Shown one piece after another: positions 46,201 through 54,990 of a stretch of DNA of 64,000 bases. The position numbers and the translations under genes were made by a program. Position 1 is the stretch's first letter, and every line of letters begins with the position of its first letter. Source of the stretch: CAVQNQ01 sp963714205 (GTDB lineage: Bacteria > Acidobacteriota > Terriglobia > Bryobacterales > Bryobacteraceae); the NCBI GenBank assembly GCA_963714205.1, contig CAVQNQ010000002.1:1984001-2048000 (forward strand). Reading direction: 5' to 3'. The notes under the pieces were generated by a model that made no database searches, was not told where the DNA came from, and saw only the letters and a program-made list of their open reading frames with translations.

Positions 46201-46967
46201 TGGTATTCGGCCGGGTAGTCGATGGCCCCGGCGGCAATGATGGCGCCCTGTCCCGGCATGAGGCGGGGATTCGAGGCCATGGTGCCCACCGTGCCGGGAT
46301 TGGTCAGCGAGATGGTGGTGCCCTGGAAATCGGCGGTGGTGAGTTTGCCGCTGCGCGCGCGGGAAACCAGATCGTCGAAGGCCGTGACGTATGCCTGGAA
46401 ATCGAGCGCGCCGGCGTTCTTGATATTGGGCACCAGCAGGGTGCGGCTGCCGTCCTTGGCGGCGACGTCCACGGCAATTCCCAGGTTGACCTGCGCGCGC
46501 GTCACGCGGAACGGCTGCCCGTCCTTTTCGGCATAGGCGTGGTTGAGCGCTGGCATCTCCGCCAGGGCTTTGACGATGGCCCAGCCGATCATGTGCGTGT
46601 AGGAGACCTTGCCGCGGCCGAGCAGGGTGCGGTGCTGGTTGATGATGCGCCGGTTCTCGTCCATCACTTTGACCGCGATGGTGCGCTGCGAAGTGGCCAG
46701 CGGAATGGCCAGGCTGGCGCTCATGTTTTCGGCGATGCGCCCGGCCGCCCCGCGCAGCGGTTCCAGTTCCAGGCCCGCCGCGGCATCGCGCGCGGGCGTA
46801 GCGGCCGGTGGGGAAAATGGCGGCGCTGCGGCCGGAGCGGCGCCATGGGCTTCGAACAGGTCTCTCCAGCGCTCATCCACCGCCGAACGGTCGCGCAGGT
46901 ACTGTCCGTAAATCTCGTCTTCGAGCCAGCTATTGATCCCCAGTTCCGATTCGGATTTCAAGGCCAT
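43291..46967 (-). CDS. kgd: Multifunctional 2-oxoglutarate dehydrogenase/decarboxylase (Kgd type: E2-like plus E1), several frameshifts
   Basis: Joined length is about 1,225 residues, matching mycobacterial Kgd. A short E1 leader (GINSWLEDEIYGQYLRDRSAVDERW) and Ala/Pro linker precede an E2-type acyltransferase domain with TYDHRIIQGAESG. The E1 TPP part follows, with YRVRGHLIADLDPL, GMAHRGRLNILANV and GSGDVKYHLGA. It converts 2-oxoglutarate in the TCA cycle. Extra bases are inferred near 45130, 45016 and 44965; together these restore frame. A compensating pair lies near 44660-44710, and +1 insertions near 43994 and 43580. The end is GPWRFMREAIQPLL then GKRHQEEQVAVINDAL. Surrounding sequence is well conserved, so errors are likely. 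Confidence 0.9.
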
Positions 46968-47047
46968 GGAGGGAAGTTGCTTTCTCCCTACATGATAGCG
47001 TGAGGGTCCGGGGATCGCGCGGGCGCTATCGGGTAGCCGCCGCCCGG

Positions 47048-47851
47048 CTACTTCACCTCGACCGCGAGGGGAATGATCTCGCCGGTCTGCTCGATGCGCA
47101 CCCGGACCACGCCCGCCTTCGCGTCTTTGGCCGCGCTGAGCGTGAGGGTCTGCTTCCCGTTGGCGGCTACGTCGGCGGATTCAGGCTCGACCGTCACGCC
47201 CGCGGGCTTGGAATCCACTTTCAGAGTCATCGGCCCCAGCGCGCTGTTGGCGAAGGTCACCTGGGCGGAGCCGCCCGATTTCAGGGTCACCGAGGTCTGG
47301 TCGGCCTTCACTTTGTTGCCGATGAGGGCGGCGAGATTGGCAGGCGTGTCGGAGATTCCCGCCGGCATGGCAGGCGGAGCGGCCGGAGCTCCGGCTGTCT
47401 GGGAAGCCGGTTCCGGAGTGATGGTCCCCCACGGCAGACGTATCGGCGCGCTCTGATCTTGATACCAGACCCACAGCCCGTTCTCCAGCTTCCAGGTGCT
47501 GGGCGTTAAACCTCGAACCGCCATGTCGGGCGGGAACCCCGGGGCGCTGAAGTATCGCTCGACCCAGATCATGGCCTTGGCTTGCGTGAAATCGTCGTTG
47601 TACTCGATATGATCGACCTGAAAGCTCTTGTACCGCGGTTTGGAAATCGTGTAGAACCAATCCTTGGTATCTTCGGCGATGTACGTTTCCGACTTGCGGT
47701 ACTGCCCCTGGATTTGCAAATCGTAGAACTGCTTCATGCGCTCGCGCAGGGCCTGATCCACCTCGGGCGGAGGCGTCTTGGCGGGCGGCTTCTCAGGGGC
47801 TTGCGCCAGGGCCACGGCGGCGAAAACGGTTATGAGTGAGAGACGGAGCAT
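47048..47851 (-). CDS. Exported protein of unknown function with a C-terminal Ig-like segment
   Basis: 267 residues from the ATG at 47851. The signal peptide (MLRLSLITVFAAVALAQA) is followed by a Pro-rich stretch and an alpha/beta region with RMKQFYDLQIQGQYRKSETYI and DDFTQAKAMIWVERYF, which resembles small SnoaL/NTF2-like exported domains. A Pro/Ala linker leads to a beta-rich end (TSVTLKSGGSAQVTFANS, KQTLTLSAAKDAKAGVVRV), an Ig-like fold with exposed strands. Similar genes occur widely in acidobacteria without a known role. It is convergent with nothing and lies 80 bases upstream of kgd. Confidence 0.6.
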   Translation of the reverse strand: MLRLSLITVFAAVALAQAPEKPPAKTPPPEVDQALRERMKQFYDLQIQGQYRKSETYIAEDTKDWFYTISKPRYKSFQVDHIEYNDDFTQAKAMIWVERYFSAPGFPPDMAVRGLTPSTWKLENGLWVWYQDQSAPIRLPWGTITPEPASQTAGAPAAPPAMPAGISDTPANLAALIGNKVKADQTSVTLKSGGSAQVTFANSALGPMTLKVDSKPAGVTVEPESADVAANGKQTLTLSAAKDAKAGVVRVRIEQTGEIIPLAVEVK

Positions 47852-47956
47852 CCATTCTATTTTAGGATGTTGCCGGGGCTGGATGTGGCGGTGCGCCCGG
47901 CAGTGGCCGCGAACCCTAAAAAGTGTTAACCTGAGGGCCAATTTGGGGATCGCCCT

Positions 47957-48919
47957 ATGCGCCTGCCAAGGTTCCTGCGCAGAGTTGACGCGGCAGAAGC
48001 TCTTCAGAAGCTTGAGGGGGGCCCACCCGGAAATGATGTGGCTCAATGGGAGAGTGCCGCGTTATCAGAAGATAACGCCGTCGAAGAAGACGGGACACCG
48101 GCAGTCGGACTCGGCCGGCTGAGCCGCCTGCCGCCGTTCCGGCCCGTCATTCTCCAACTGCTTCGTTTCTTTGACCGTCAGAACCCGGAGATCGACGAGA
48201 TCAGCCGCCTCGCGGATGCAGACCCCGCGCTGGTATCCGAACTCCTCACGGTGGTCAACTCCTCCATGTTCGCCATCAAGGCTCCGGTGATAACTACGTC
48301 GCACGCGATCAGTATGCTGGGCCTGCGCCGCACGCAGGCGGCCGTCGCTACCCTCGCGGTCCGGGCTATGGTTGCCGGTGCGCCCAGAACCGCGACGGTC
48401 CGGCGTTTTTGGACGCACAGCATCGCCACGGCCGTGCTGGCCCGGGATCTCGCGCCGCTATTCCGTGTCGAAGGTGGCCTGGCTTATACAGCGGCCTTGC
48501 TCCACGATCTCGGACGTATGGGTCTTTTGGCCGCGTATCCGGAAGAGTACTCGGCTTTTTCCCAACGCGTCTACCAGAGTGCCGCCGAGATCGTCGAGCG
48601 CGAGCAGGAGTCGTTTCAGATGGATCATTGCGATGCCGGCGCCAGGCTGGCCGCGGCATGGAAGATCCCGGAGCCCTTGGCGCAGGCGATACCGGATCAT
48701 CATCGGCCGCCCGAAGGCAGCGATGTCAGGTTTCTCGTTCAGCTTAGCTGCCGGCTCGCGGACAACCTGATGTTCAAGAGCATCCTCGACGAGAACAACG
48801 CCAAACCCACCGAGACCATCGCCCAGTTTGCGCCCGCCGCCACGCAGGATGCCCTGGTGGCGAGGGTGCCCGCGGCGGAGGACCAGATCCTGCTGGCCGT
48901 CCGCACGCTGGACTATTAG
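47957..48919 (+). CDS. HDOD-domain signalling protein
   Basis: 320 residues. A low-complexity N-terminus (1-50) precedes an HDOD domain (about 55-260): LPPFRPVILQLLRFFD, SRLADADPALVSELLTVVNSS, SHAISMLGLRRTQAAVATL, WTHSIATAVLARDLA and the LLHDLGRMGLL metal-site motif, then MDHCDAGARLAAAWKIPEPLAQAI with DHHRPPEGSD. The HD residues are kept, unlike in many HDOD proteins, so hydrolase activity is possible. Such proteins regulate motility, c-di-GMP or stress responses. It is divergent from the exported-protein gene upstream. Confidence 0.85.
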   Translation: MRLPRFLRRVDAAEALQKLEGGPPGNDVAQWESAALSEDNAVEEDGTPAVGLGRLSRLPPFRPVILQLLRFFDRQNPEIDEISRLADADPALVSELLTVVNSSMFAIKAPVITTSHAISMLGLRRTQAAVATLAVRAMVAGAPRTATVRRFWTHSIATAVLARDLAPLFRVEGGLAYTAALLHDLGRMGLLAAYPEEYSAFSQRVYQSAAEIVEREQESFQMDHCDAGARLAAAWKIPEPLAQAIPDHHRPPEGSDVRFLVQLSCRLADNLMFKSILDENNAKPTETIAQFAPAATQDALVARVPAAEDQILLAVRTLDY

Positions 48920-48975
48920 CCGGCGGCCCAGCCGGGATCCGGAGCCGTGAGCTATCATCGTCCTTAGATTCAGAC

Positions 48976-50295
48976 ATGCTTCTCCGGTTCTCCTCTTACG
49001 GCCGGGCCTCCACCGAGCCGGCTCCCGTCAACCGCATGATGGCGGCCTTCGCCAGCGGATTTCGCGATGGCATCGACATTAACCTGGGGGTGGGCTACGT
49101 CAACGAGAAGACCATCCCCGTGGCGGCCCTGACGGAGGCGCTGGGCGCGGTGGCCGCAGACCCCGCCCGGTACCGTCAGGCCTTCAACTATGGCGGCGCG
49201 GACGGCTCCGCTAACCTGATCGCCTCGCTGCGCCGTTTCCTGACGCGCTTGCGCATCGGCGGCCTGGATGAAGAGACCGTGGCGCGCAAACGCCTGATCG
49301 TGGGCGCGTGCGGCGCCACCAGCATTCTGGACGCCCTGACGGACGTGCTCGAGCCAGGCATCGTGGTGGCCTCCGACCCAACCTACTACATCTATCGTGA
49401 AAGCCTGGAGCGCAAGGGCTTCGAGGTGCTGGGCGTGCCCGAGGATGGCGAAGGCCCCGAGCTGGCTGCCTTGGAGCGGAAACTGGCGGCCCTAGGCGGT
49501 CGCGCCGCCGGGATCGCCTTCTTCTACGTTGTGACCGTGAACAATCCTTCCGGCACCATGCTTTCGAACGCTCGTCGGCGGGCCTTGCTCGGGGCGGCCA
49601 CGCGACTCTCGCGCCGGCTGGGGCGGGCGGTGCCCGTCTTCTACGACCTTGCCTACGAGCTGCTGCTGCACGATCCCGAGGCTGAGCCGTTCCGTTCGGT
49701 GCTGCCCGAAGACGAACTGGGCATCGCCTACGAGATCGGGACCCTCTCGAAGATCCTGGCGCCCGCCATGCGCATGGGCTACCTGATAGGGCCTCCGGGT
49801 CCCTTCATGGAGGCCATGGTGCAGAAGACCTGCGACGCCGGATTCAGCGCGCCGCTGTTCGTGCAGGAGATGGCCAGCTACCTGCTCGATCACTGCATCG
49901 AGGATCAGTTGCGGGCCGTCAACGCCGGATACCGCGAGAAAGCCGTGGCGGTGGGCCGGGGAATCGAGCGCAGCCTGGGACCATACCTGGCGGAGCGCCG
50001 CGGCGGCAGTGCCGGATTCTACTACTACCTCACCCTGGCGGACGTGGGGACGCATCCCGCCTCGCCCTTCTTCCGCTACCTGACGCGGACCACCGGCCGC
50101 CCCGAAATCGACTACCAGGGCGGCGAACTTCGTCCACGCGTGATCTACATACCGGGAGAGTACTGCGTGCACCCACGCGGCGACCTGGCCGAAGCCGGCC
50201 GGCGCCAGATGCGCATCTCCTACGGATTCGAGGAGACTCCGCGCATCCTGCGCGCGCTGGAACTGATGCGCGAAGCGATCGAAAACACGGGTTAG
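48976..50295 (+). CDS. PLP-dependent class I/II aminotransferase
   Basis: 439 residues. Fold-type I features: INLGVGYVNEKTIPVAAL near the N-terminus, FNYGGADGSANLIASLRRFL, VVASDPTYYIYRESLERKGF, TVNNPSGTMLS, VFYDLAYELLLHDPE and the PLP lysine in IGTLSKILAPAMRMGYLIGP. The C-terminal RQMRISYGFEETPRI holds the carboxylate-binding Arg. It resembles 2-aminoadipate/aromatic transaminases and the aminotransferase half of MocR regulators, but has no HTH. The substrate is unknown. It is convergent with the cytochrome cluster, two bases apart. Confidence 0.85.
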   Translation: MLLRFSSYGRASTEPAPVNRMMAAFASGFRDGIDINLGVGYVNEKTIPVAALTEALGAVAADPARYRQAFNYGGADGSANLIASLRRFLTRLRIGGLDEETVARKRLIVGACGATSILDALTDVLEPGIVVASDPTYYIYRESLERKGFEVLGVPEDGEGPELAALERKLAALGGRAAGIAFFYVVTVNNPSGTMLSNARRRALLGAATRLSRRLGRAVPVFYDLAYELLLHDPEAEPFRSVLPEDELGIAYEIGTLSKILAPAMRMGYLIGPPGPFMEAMVQKTCDAGFSAPLFVQEMASYLLDHCIEDQLRAVNAGYREKAVAVGRGIERSLGPYLAERRGGSAGFYYYLTLADVGTHPASPFFRYLTRTTGRPEIDYQGGELRPRVIYIPGEYCVHPRGDLAEAGRRQMRISYGFEETPRILRALELMREAIENTG

Positions 50296-50297
50296 CG

Positions 50298-51755
50298 TTA
50301 CCGCTCTTCCGGCGCGCGCGCTTCGGTAATGCCCAGGTCCGTCAGCACTTTGGGATTGGCTTCGTCCATGGCCAGCAGGTTGTGGCAGGCGTTGCAATCC
50401 TGGGTGATGGAGGCGCCGCCCTGAGCCGCGTGGTTCCCGTCGTGGCAGCGGAAGCAGCCCGGAAAATCGGTATGCCCGATATTGTTCGGATAGTGGCCCC
50501 AGGTCACGCGCATGGCGGGGAAAATGTTGCGGTCATAGATGTCTACCAGTTCCCGGGCCGAAGCCTGGATCTCGCGCTGGTGCTGGCCCCACGCGGCCGG
50601 GTAACTATCCCGGTAGTACTTGGCGAACGCTTCCGGGATGCGGAGAGCGGCTTCCTCGCGGGTGGCGTAGTCGGCCTTTAACAGCTCGACCGCTTTCTTC
50701 TTGGCGAACGGCAGAGCGGTCGAGATCAGGCCCGAATTCATGGCGCGGTCCACCGCCCGCTCCGGCAGGTCATAGGTGTGCGTCGGCCGGTTGTGGCAGT
50801 CGATGCAGTCCATTTCGCGCTCGGGAAGGTCGGCGGTCTTGGCGTCCGCCACGGCAAAGACCCGACTCTTGCCGTCGGGCGTCTCGTATTCCACCCACGG
50901 GATGTTCTGGCGCGCCTCGTCGGAATGCCGGTAGCGGATGTGCACGCCTGGCCCCAGGTGCGTCCCGTGGATCCCGATGCCCCCATTGCCGCCGCCGATC
51001 TTCATCAGCAGCACGGTCTTGGTCTCGCTGTTGGCTTCGTCGTCGGCGAATTTCGAGATCACCCGCACGCGGTCCTCGCCGTACTTCTGCGGCCAGTGGC
51101 AGGCCTCGCAGGTTTCGCGCGCCGGGCGCAGGTTGTGGACCGGCGTCGGGATCGGACGAGGATACGTGTTGAACGCGACCGCGAAGACCTGGCCCACGCC
51201 CGAAAGCTTGCTGCGCACGAACCAGGAGGCGCCTGGCCCGATGTGGCATTTCACGCACTCGACGCGCGAGTGCGGCGAGTTCTGATAGGCCGTGTACTCC
51301 GGCTGCATCACACTGTGGCAGGTCTGGCCGCAGAAGGTCACCGAATCCATGTAGTTCACGGCGCCGTAGCTGAGCTGGCTGGCGATCCCGATATTGATCG
51401 CAGTCGTGAACAAAAAGAAGTACACCAGGCGCCGCAGGTCCGGGTTGCTCCAGCGCGGCGTCGGAAACGTGGCGGGATAGATGCCCGCCCGTCCTTCGCG
51501 CTTGTGTTTCAGCCAGATTCCCAGCGGAATCAGCACCAGGCCGGCGAAGAAGGGCGCCGGCAACACCAGGAAGGCCAGAATCCCGATGTAGGGATTCTCG
51601 GTCTCGCCGCGCAACGTGATGGGCAGCAGAAACAGCCAGAAAACGGTTGCCGTGGTCACCAGCACCACGCCCAGAAGGCTGATCCAGTTGTTGCAGAGGT
51701 AGATGACCGGGGACAGCCATCCCCGGCCGGCGCGGTCGGCATTGTTCGGAGTCAT
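50298..51755 (-). CDS. Hexaheme NapC/NirT-like membrane cytochrome c
   Basis: 485 residues. Three hydrophobic segments occupy the N-terminal 150 residues (IYLCNNWISLLGVVLVTTAT, then ILAFLVLPAPFFAGLVLIPL, then VYFFLFTTAINIGIASQL). The periplasmic part has six CxxCH sites: CGQTCH, CVKCH, CEACH, CIDCH, CFRCH and CNACH. The first two (FCGQTCHSVMQPEYTAYQNSPHSRVECVKCH) match the NapC/NirT quinol-dehydrogenase pattern. It probably takes electrons from quinol and passes them to periplasmic partners. It follows the cytochrome b/c fusion by 9 bases and is the last gene of the cluster. Confidence 0.85.
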   Translation of the reverse strand: MTPNNADRAGRGWLSPVIYLCNNWISLLGVVLVTTATVFWLFLLPITLRGETENPYIGILAFLVLPAPFFAGLVLIPLGIWLKHKREGRAGIYPATFPTPRWSNPDLRRLVYFFLFTTAINIGIASQLSYGAVNYMDSVTFCGQTCHSVMQPEYTAYQNSPHSRVECVKCHIGPGASWFVRSKLSGVGQVFAVAFNTYPRPIPTPVHNLRPARETCEACHWPQKYGEDRVRVISKFADDEANSETKTVLLMKIGGGNGGIGIHGTHLGPGVHIRYRHSDEARQNIPWVEYETPDGKSRVFAVADAKTADLPEREMDCIDCHNRPTHTYDLPERAVDRAMNSGLISTALPFAKKKAVELLKADYATREEAALRIPEAFAKYYRDSYPAAWGQHQREIQASARELVDIYDRNIFPAMRVTWGHYPNNIGHTDFPGCFRCHDGNHAAQGGASITQDCNACHNLLAMDEANPKVLTDLGITEARAPEER

Positions 51756-51764
51756 GCTCTTGGG

Positions 51765-53480
51765 TCAGTCTCCCACGCCTCCTGCCTGGCCCGCGCTGTT
51801 TCTGGCGGGCGTCGCGGAGGCCGGTTCTTCTTTCTTCGGGCTGACGCCCGGTCAGGAAGGCAGTGTTCAGCGGGTATACGTCGGGGTCGAAGATCACCCC
51901 GTAGAAGTGCCAGACTACAATCGCCAGGGTGGCCAGCAGGGCCTCGTAGAAGTGCACGGAGGTGGCCACATCCAGCCACACCTTGGGCAGGAATTGCATG
52001 GCCAGGTTGTTGGCCCACAGCAGCAGGCCGGTGCTGGCCATGATGACCGCGCCCCACACCACGGCCCAATACTCGGCTTTCTCCACGTAGCTGTGCGCCG
52101 AGCGCCCCGGCGGGGTGTCGCCCAGCCCCAGGTTGTAGGCGAAATTGGAAAGCGCCTCGCGCGGATCGTTGGTCGTGGGCAGCATCTCCTTCCAATGCAC
52201 GCGCAGCTTGCGGCTGGCGATGAGCGAAACCAGGTGCGCCAGGCCGACCGCGATGAAAACCGCCGCGGCCACGCGATGCACCAGGCTGCGCATCATGTGG
52301 GTGCCTTCCATCAGCAACAGCGGCCGCGCCCACCACTGATCCGGATACTTCAGCGCGAAGCCGGTCCACGCCAGGGTGACGAACGAAATCACCAGCAGCC
52401 GCGTGCTGGACCCGCTCGAACGGCAGCATGCGCAGGCCGCCGTGCCCGTCGAGACCGGCCGGCCGTGCCGCTTGCAAGGTGGCCCCGCGCGCGAAACGCA
52501 GGCGCCGGAGTTTGCGCAGCCAATCGCCGAAGTTATGCAGCGAACATCAGCCCGATGGTGAGCGGAATCAGCAGCAGGTAGATCCAGCGCACCCATTTCA
52601 TAGGGGCCGGCTCGGAGCCGCCCTCGACCACGTGCACCTGGCTGATGGCGAACCGGGTGCCGGCGCCGGGGTGGCATTTCCCGCAAGTGGCGGGCAGGTT
52701 CTTGGGATTGATGGTCGATTTGGGATCCGTTGAAGCCAGAATATTGTGCACGCCGTGGCAGCTTGCGCAATTGGCTACAGTCTGCGAGCCGGCCTTGGCG
52801 GCCAGGCCGTGATACGAGGAATCGAAGCTCACCAGGCGGTCCGAGGGCATACCGAACCGGCGCGTCAGCCGGACGTCGCCGTGGCAGCTTCCGCAGGTGT
52901 CGCGGATATGCGCGGCGTTTACCGGGGAGGCTTGGTTGGTGTGCTTGATAATGTTGTGCTCGCCGTGGCAATCCGTGCACAGGGGCGCCTGGGTGACGCC
53001 GCGCGCCATAGCCTGCCCGTGCACGCTGGCCCGGTATTGCTCCGCCACCTCGGTGTGGCACATGCCGCAGGTATCCGGAACGGCCGTGCGAAAGGCCTGG
53101 GATTTGGGCGGCAGCAGCTCATGGGCGCTGCCGTGGCACATCGCGCAATCGGGCGCGCCCTCGTTGCCGGCTTTGCGCGCCAACCCGTGCACTCCGCTGG
53201 CATAATCGCCCGCCTGGTCCTGGTGGCAGGCGGTGCAGACTGGTTTGGGGATGTCCGCGGGGTGCGGATATTTCTCGTGAGATTCGTGGCAAGTATCGCA
53301 GGAGAGGCCGGCGTGAGCGCTCTTCGGCAGTTTCTGCGCTTGGTCGTGACATCCAGCGCAATCGGTCTTGGCCGGAGCCGCGGGCTCCGCGCGGAGGCTC
53401 GTGCCGGCAGCCGCCAGCAAGAGCCCTAAAAGCGCGGAACCGAGCCGCGGGCCGACGGAGAAAAACGCCCGGTTCCGCAT
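51765..53480 (-). CDS. Nonaheme cytochrome c fused to a cytochrome b561-type membrane domain (CbcL-like), three +1 frameshifts
   Basis: Joined length is about 570 residues from the ATG at 53480. After a signal peptide come nine CxxCH sites: CAGCH, CDTCH, CTACH, CAMCH, CGMCH, CTDCH, CGSCH, CASCH and CGKCH. Next are a membrane helix (WVRWIYLLLIPLTIGLMF) and a b-type domain with helices such as LLVISFVTLAWTGFALKY, LVHRVAAAVFIAVGLAHLVS and AVVWGAVIMASTGLLLWANN, and His ligands in HFYEALLATLAIVVWHFYG. The frame breaks at extra bases near 52544, 52413 and 51857. The layout recalls Geobacter CbcL, a b/c quinol oxidase of the extracellular electron-transfer route. That role is inferred. Confidence 0.8.
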
Positions 53481-53484
53481 GCGG

Positions 53485-53769
53485 CTAAGCTCCCACCGCC
53501 GCGCTCGGGGAATTGAACGCCTGGACGATCGCCAGAACGCCCAACACAGCGCCAAAAATCACCGCGATAATGACGAGCAGCTTGATCCACTTATCGAGCT
53601 TGCGAAGCTTCGCCTCGAGGACGGTCATGTGCGAAGCCGCGACCGGATCCGTCAGCTTTACGGAGGCGTTTTCGGCACGCGATATCTTCTGACGCCATCC
53701 GAACAAAACGATGATTACTGCATCTAAAGCCAGCCAGAGATACAGAAACGGAAGTAAATTGATATTCAA
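53485..53769 (-). CDS. Small two-helix membrane protein in the cytochrome cluster
   Basis: 94 residues from a TTG at 53769, with AGGAGA about ten bases upstream. Two hydrophobic segments are INLLPFLYLWLALDAVIIVLF-like at the N-terminus and LLVIIAVIFGAVLGVLAIVQAF at the C-terminus. A charged helix rich in Lys/Glu (VLEAKLRKLDKWIK) lies between. It ends 4 bases before the nonaheme cytochrome start, so they are co-transcribed. No family is recognised; it may anchor or assemble the cytochrome. Confidence 0.65.
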   Translation of the reverse strand: MNINLLPFLYLWLALDAVIIVLFGWRQKISRAENASVKLTDPVAASHMTVLEAKLRKLDKWIKLLVIIAVIFGAVLGVLAIVQAFNSPSAAVGA

Positions 53770-54152
53770 CTTAAGTAGTCTCCTGATTCGTTCGCATTGT
53801 CTTGTAAGCCTGCGGGTTCAGCTTTACGACGAGGCTGAACCGCACGCTAGGCGAGCGAAAGCCTCCATGCGCGGCCAGGCGCATCCGGAGCGCACCACGT
53901 GTCCCGCGATCATCTGGCGGGAGCCGCCGGCGGCCGGAACGGGTCCATGGCGAACAGGCGCTCAGTCGGATGGCCTCGGGTACGGATGAATGCCATCGCT
54001 CACCAACGATTGTATGGCCATGGAGGCTGTTGGGAAAAGGCCGAAATATCGGAACACCCGGAGCGTCGCTCCGGAAGCGTGTCGCGCCACTTTTCTCCAT
54101 GTGGGAATAAGAGACATTGCACGCCGGCGGCCATGCCGTCCGCACATCAAAA
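53770..54152. other. 383-base gap in the cytochrome cluster with no convincing gene
   Basis: Overlapping frames of 86-124 codons exist on both strands, but their products are rich in Arg, Ser and Pro, resemble no family and have no ribosome site. A second promoter for the cytochrome genes may lie here. A sequence at 54119-54133 keeps only the GG/GC core of a sigma-54 site on the minus strand and is not convincing. Confidence 0.4.
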
Positions 54153-54617
54153 CTATTGAGATTTACAACGTTTGGACCCGCAAGTCCGATTTTGTGGGGC
54201 TATTGGCGCAGACGAAACACCGTGACTGGGGGATAGTGCACCGGCGAGAGCAGCCGTATGGGACTTGGCAACGCGCAACGCGGCGGCCATGATGGCAAGC
54301 AGAACCGTATTAAGCGGATCCTCCGCGGAGACCACCGAAACGATCCCTGCTTCCCATGCCTGAGCCAGAAACTGCGGATCCTTGCGGGTGATCAGCACCA
54401 CCCGCTCGGGATTCTCCAACGGAAGAGGCAGCCGCGCGAATGCCGCTTCGTCCAGGACCAGGACGCAATGCTGCGACGGGTCCGGACGCTCGACGGATTC
54501 CACATGCCACGCGCAATTGTGGGCCAGCGCCTCGCGTACCGCGGCGGTGTACTCGCCGTCGCCGATCGAAAGCTGAACCGATTGCATCATGGACGACTCC
54601 GCTCCTCCAACCTGCAT
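54153..54617 (-). CDS. Receiver-like protein without an output domain
   Basis: 154 residues (a second Met ten residues in, in SSMMQSV, is also possible). The order of strands and helices fits a response-regulator receiver: VQLSIGDGEYTAAVREAL, CVLVLDEAAFARL with a possible phospho-acceptor Asp, RVVLITRKDPQFLAQAWEAGI and VVSAEDPLNTVLLAIMAAALRV. The acidic pocket at the first strand is poor and the conserved Lys is not obvious, so it may be a degenerate receiver. The tail (from about 120) is polar. It lies 5 bases after the small cytochrome gene, in the same operon. Confidence 0.55.
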   Translation of the reverse strand: MQVGGAESSMMQSVQLSIGDGEYTAAVREALAHNCAWHVESVERPDPSQHCVLVLDEAAFARLPLPLENPERVVLITRKDPQFLAQAWEAGIVSVVSAEDPLNTVLLAIMAAALRVAKSHTAALAGALSPSHGVSSAPIAPQNRTCGSKRCKSQ

Positions 54618-54622
54618 GGCGG

Positions 54623-54841
54623 CTACTTCTTCTCTTCGTAACCATCCAGGCTCTTGTGCTCCTGGAAGTACTTGCCGGCGTCCGTCAGGTCTTTGGCGTT
54701 CTTATTCGAACCTACGTGGCAATACGCGCAGGCCTTCTTGGTTTGTTTGGTGTATTCCGGCTTGCCGAACGTGGCGGTCGAGCAAACCAGGAATCCGCCC
54801 AGCAATACAACGGCTGGCAGAATGAGCTTGAGGTGGGACAT
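54623..54841 (-). CDS. Small monoheme c-type cytochrome
   Basis: 72 residues with GGAGG six bases before the ATG. A signal peptide (SHLKLILPAVVLLGGFLVC) is followed by one heme site, CAYCH at 38-42, in a lysine-rich setting (YTKQTKKACAYCHVGSNKN). The Cys at 20 could also be a lipidation site. The gene is first after the sigma-54-type promoter and heads the cytochrome cluster, so it is a likely soluble or lipid-anchored electron shuttle. Confidence 0.75.
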   Translation of the reverse strand: MSHLKLILPAVVLLGGFLVCSTATFGKPEYTKQTKKACAYCHVGSNKNAKDLTDAGKYFQEHKSLDGYEEKK

Positions 54842-54864
54842 TTAGGCCTCCAGCGGGAAAAATA

Positions 54865-54879
54865 GCAATTGCATCGCCA
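54865..54879 (-). promoter_or_regulatory. Sigma-54 (-24/-12) promoter for the cytochrome cluster
   Basis: The minus strand reads TGGCGATGCAATTGC, which is TGGC-N7-TTGC, matching the conserved blocks of the -24/-12 consensus with exact GG-to-GC spacing. The start site would be near 54853, just before the ribosome site GGAGG and the ATG at 54841. A sigma-54 activator is encoded divergently. Confidence 0.65.
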
Positions 54880-54958
54880 CCCGGCTAATTCCAGGCGATC
54901 CAGCGGGTTCGGAGAAGTTCACGGCTCTTCGGTAGGGGTAATTTCCGCTGCCATCGGC

Positions 54959-54977
54959 GGCAATTGGGCCAATTGCC
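54959..54977. promoter_or_regulatory. Perfect inverted repeat, candidate activator-binding site (UAS)
   Basis: GGCAATTGGGCCAATTGCC has 9-bp arms around a single G. Its centre is about 115 bases upstream of the sigma-54 start site, a normal distance for an enhancer-type site. It also lies just upstream of the activator gene's own -10, so it could serve autoregulation. GCAATTGC recurs at 54865-54872. Confidence 0.55.
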
Positions 54978-54990
54978 CCAACAGCCTTGT

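Noticed and set aside
43291..46967. Programmed ribosomal frameshifting in kgd and fadE
   Set aside because: Many shifts at unrelated sequences, nearly all the same sign, without slippery heptamers or conserved structures, fit sequence error better.
47852..48046. An upstream start for the exported protein at 47048-47851
   Set aside because: It would place about 65 unrelated residues before a clear signal peptide and overlap the divergent HDOD gene.
54119..54133. A second sigma-54 promoter on the minus strand (TGGC-N7-GTGC)
   Set aside because: Only the GG/GC core matches, it is 350 bases from the next start, and such cores arise by chance in GC-rich DNA.
53771..54145. A 124-codon gene on the minus strand in the cytochrome cluster gap
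   Set aside because: The product is Arg/Ser/Pro-rich, resembles nothing, and overlaps an equally open frame on the other strand.
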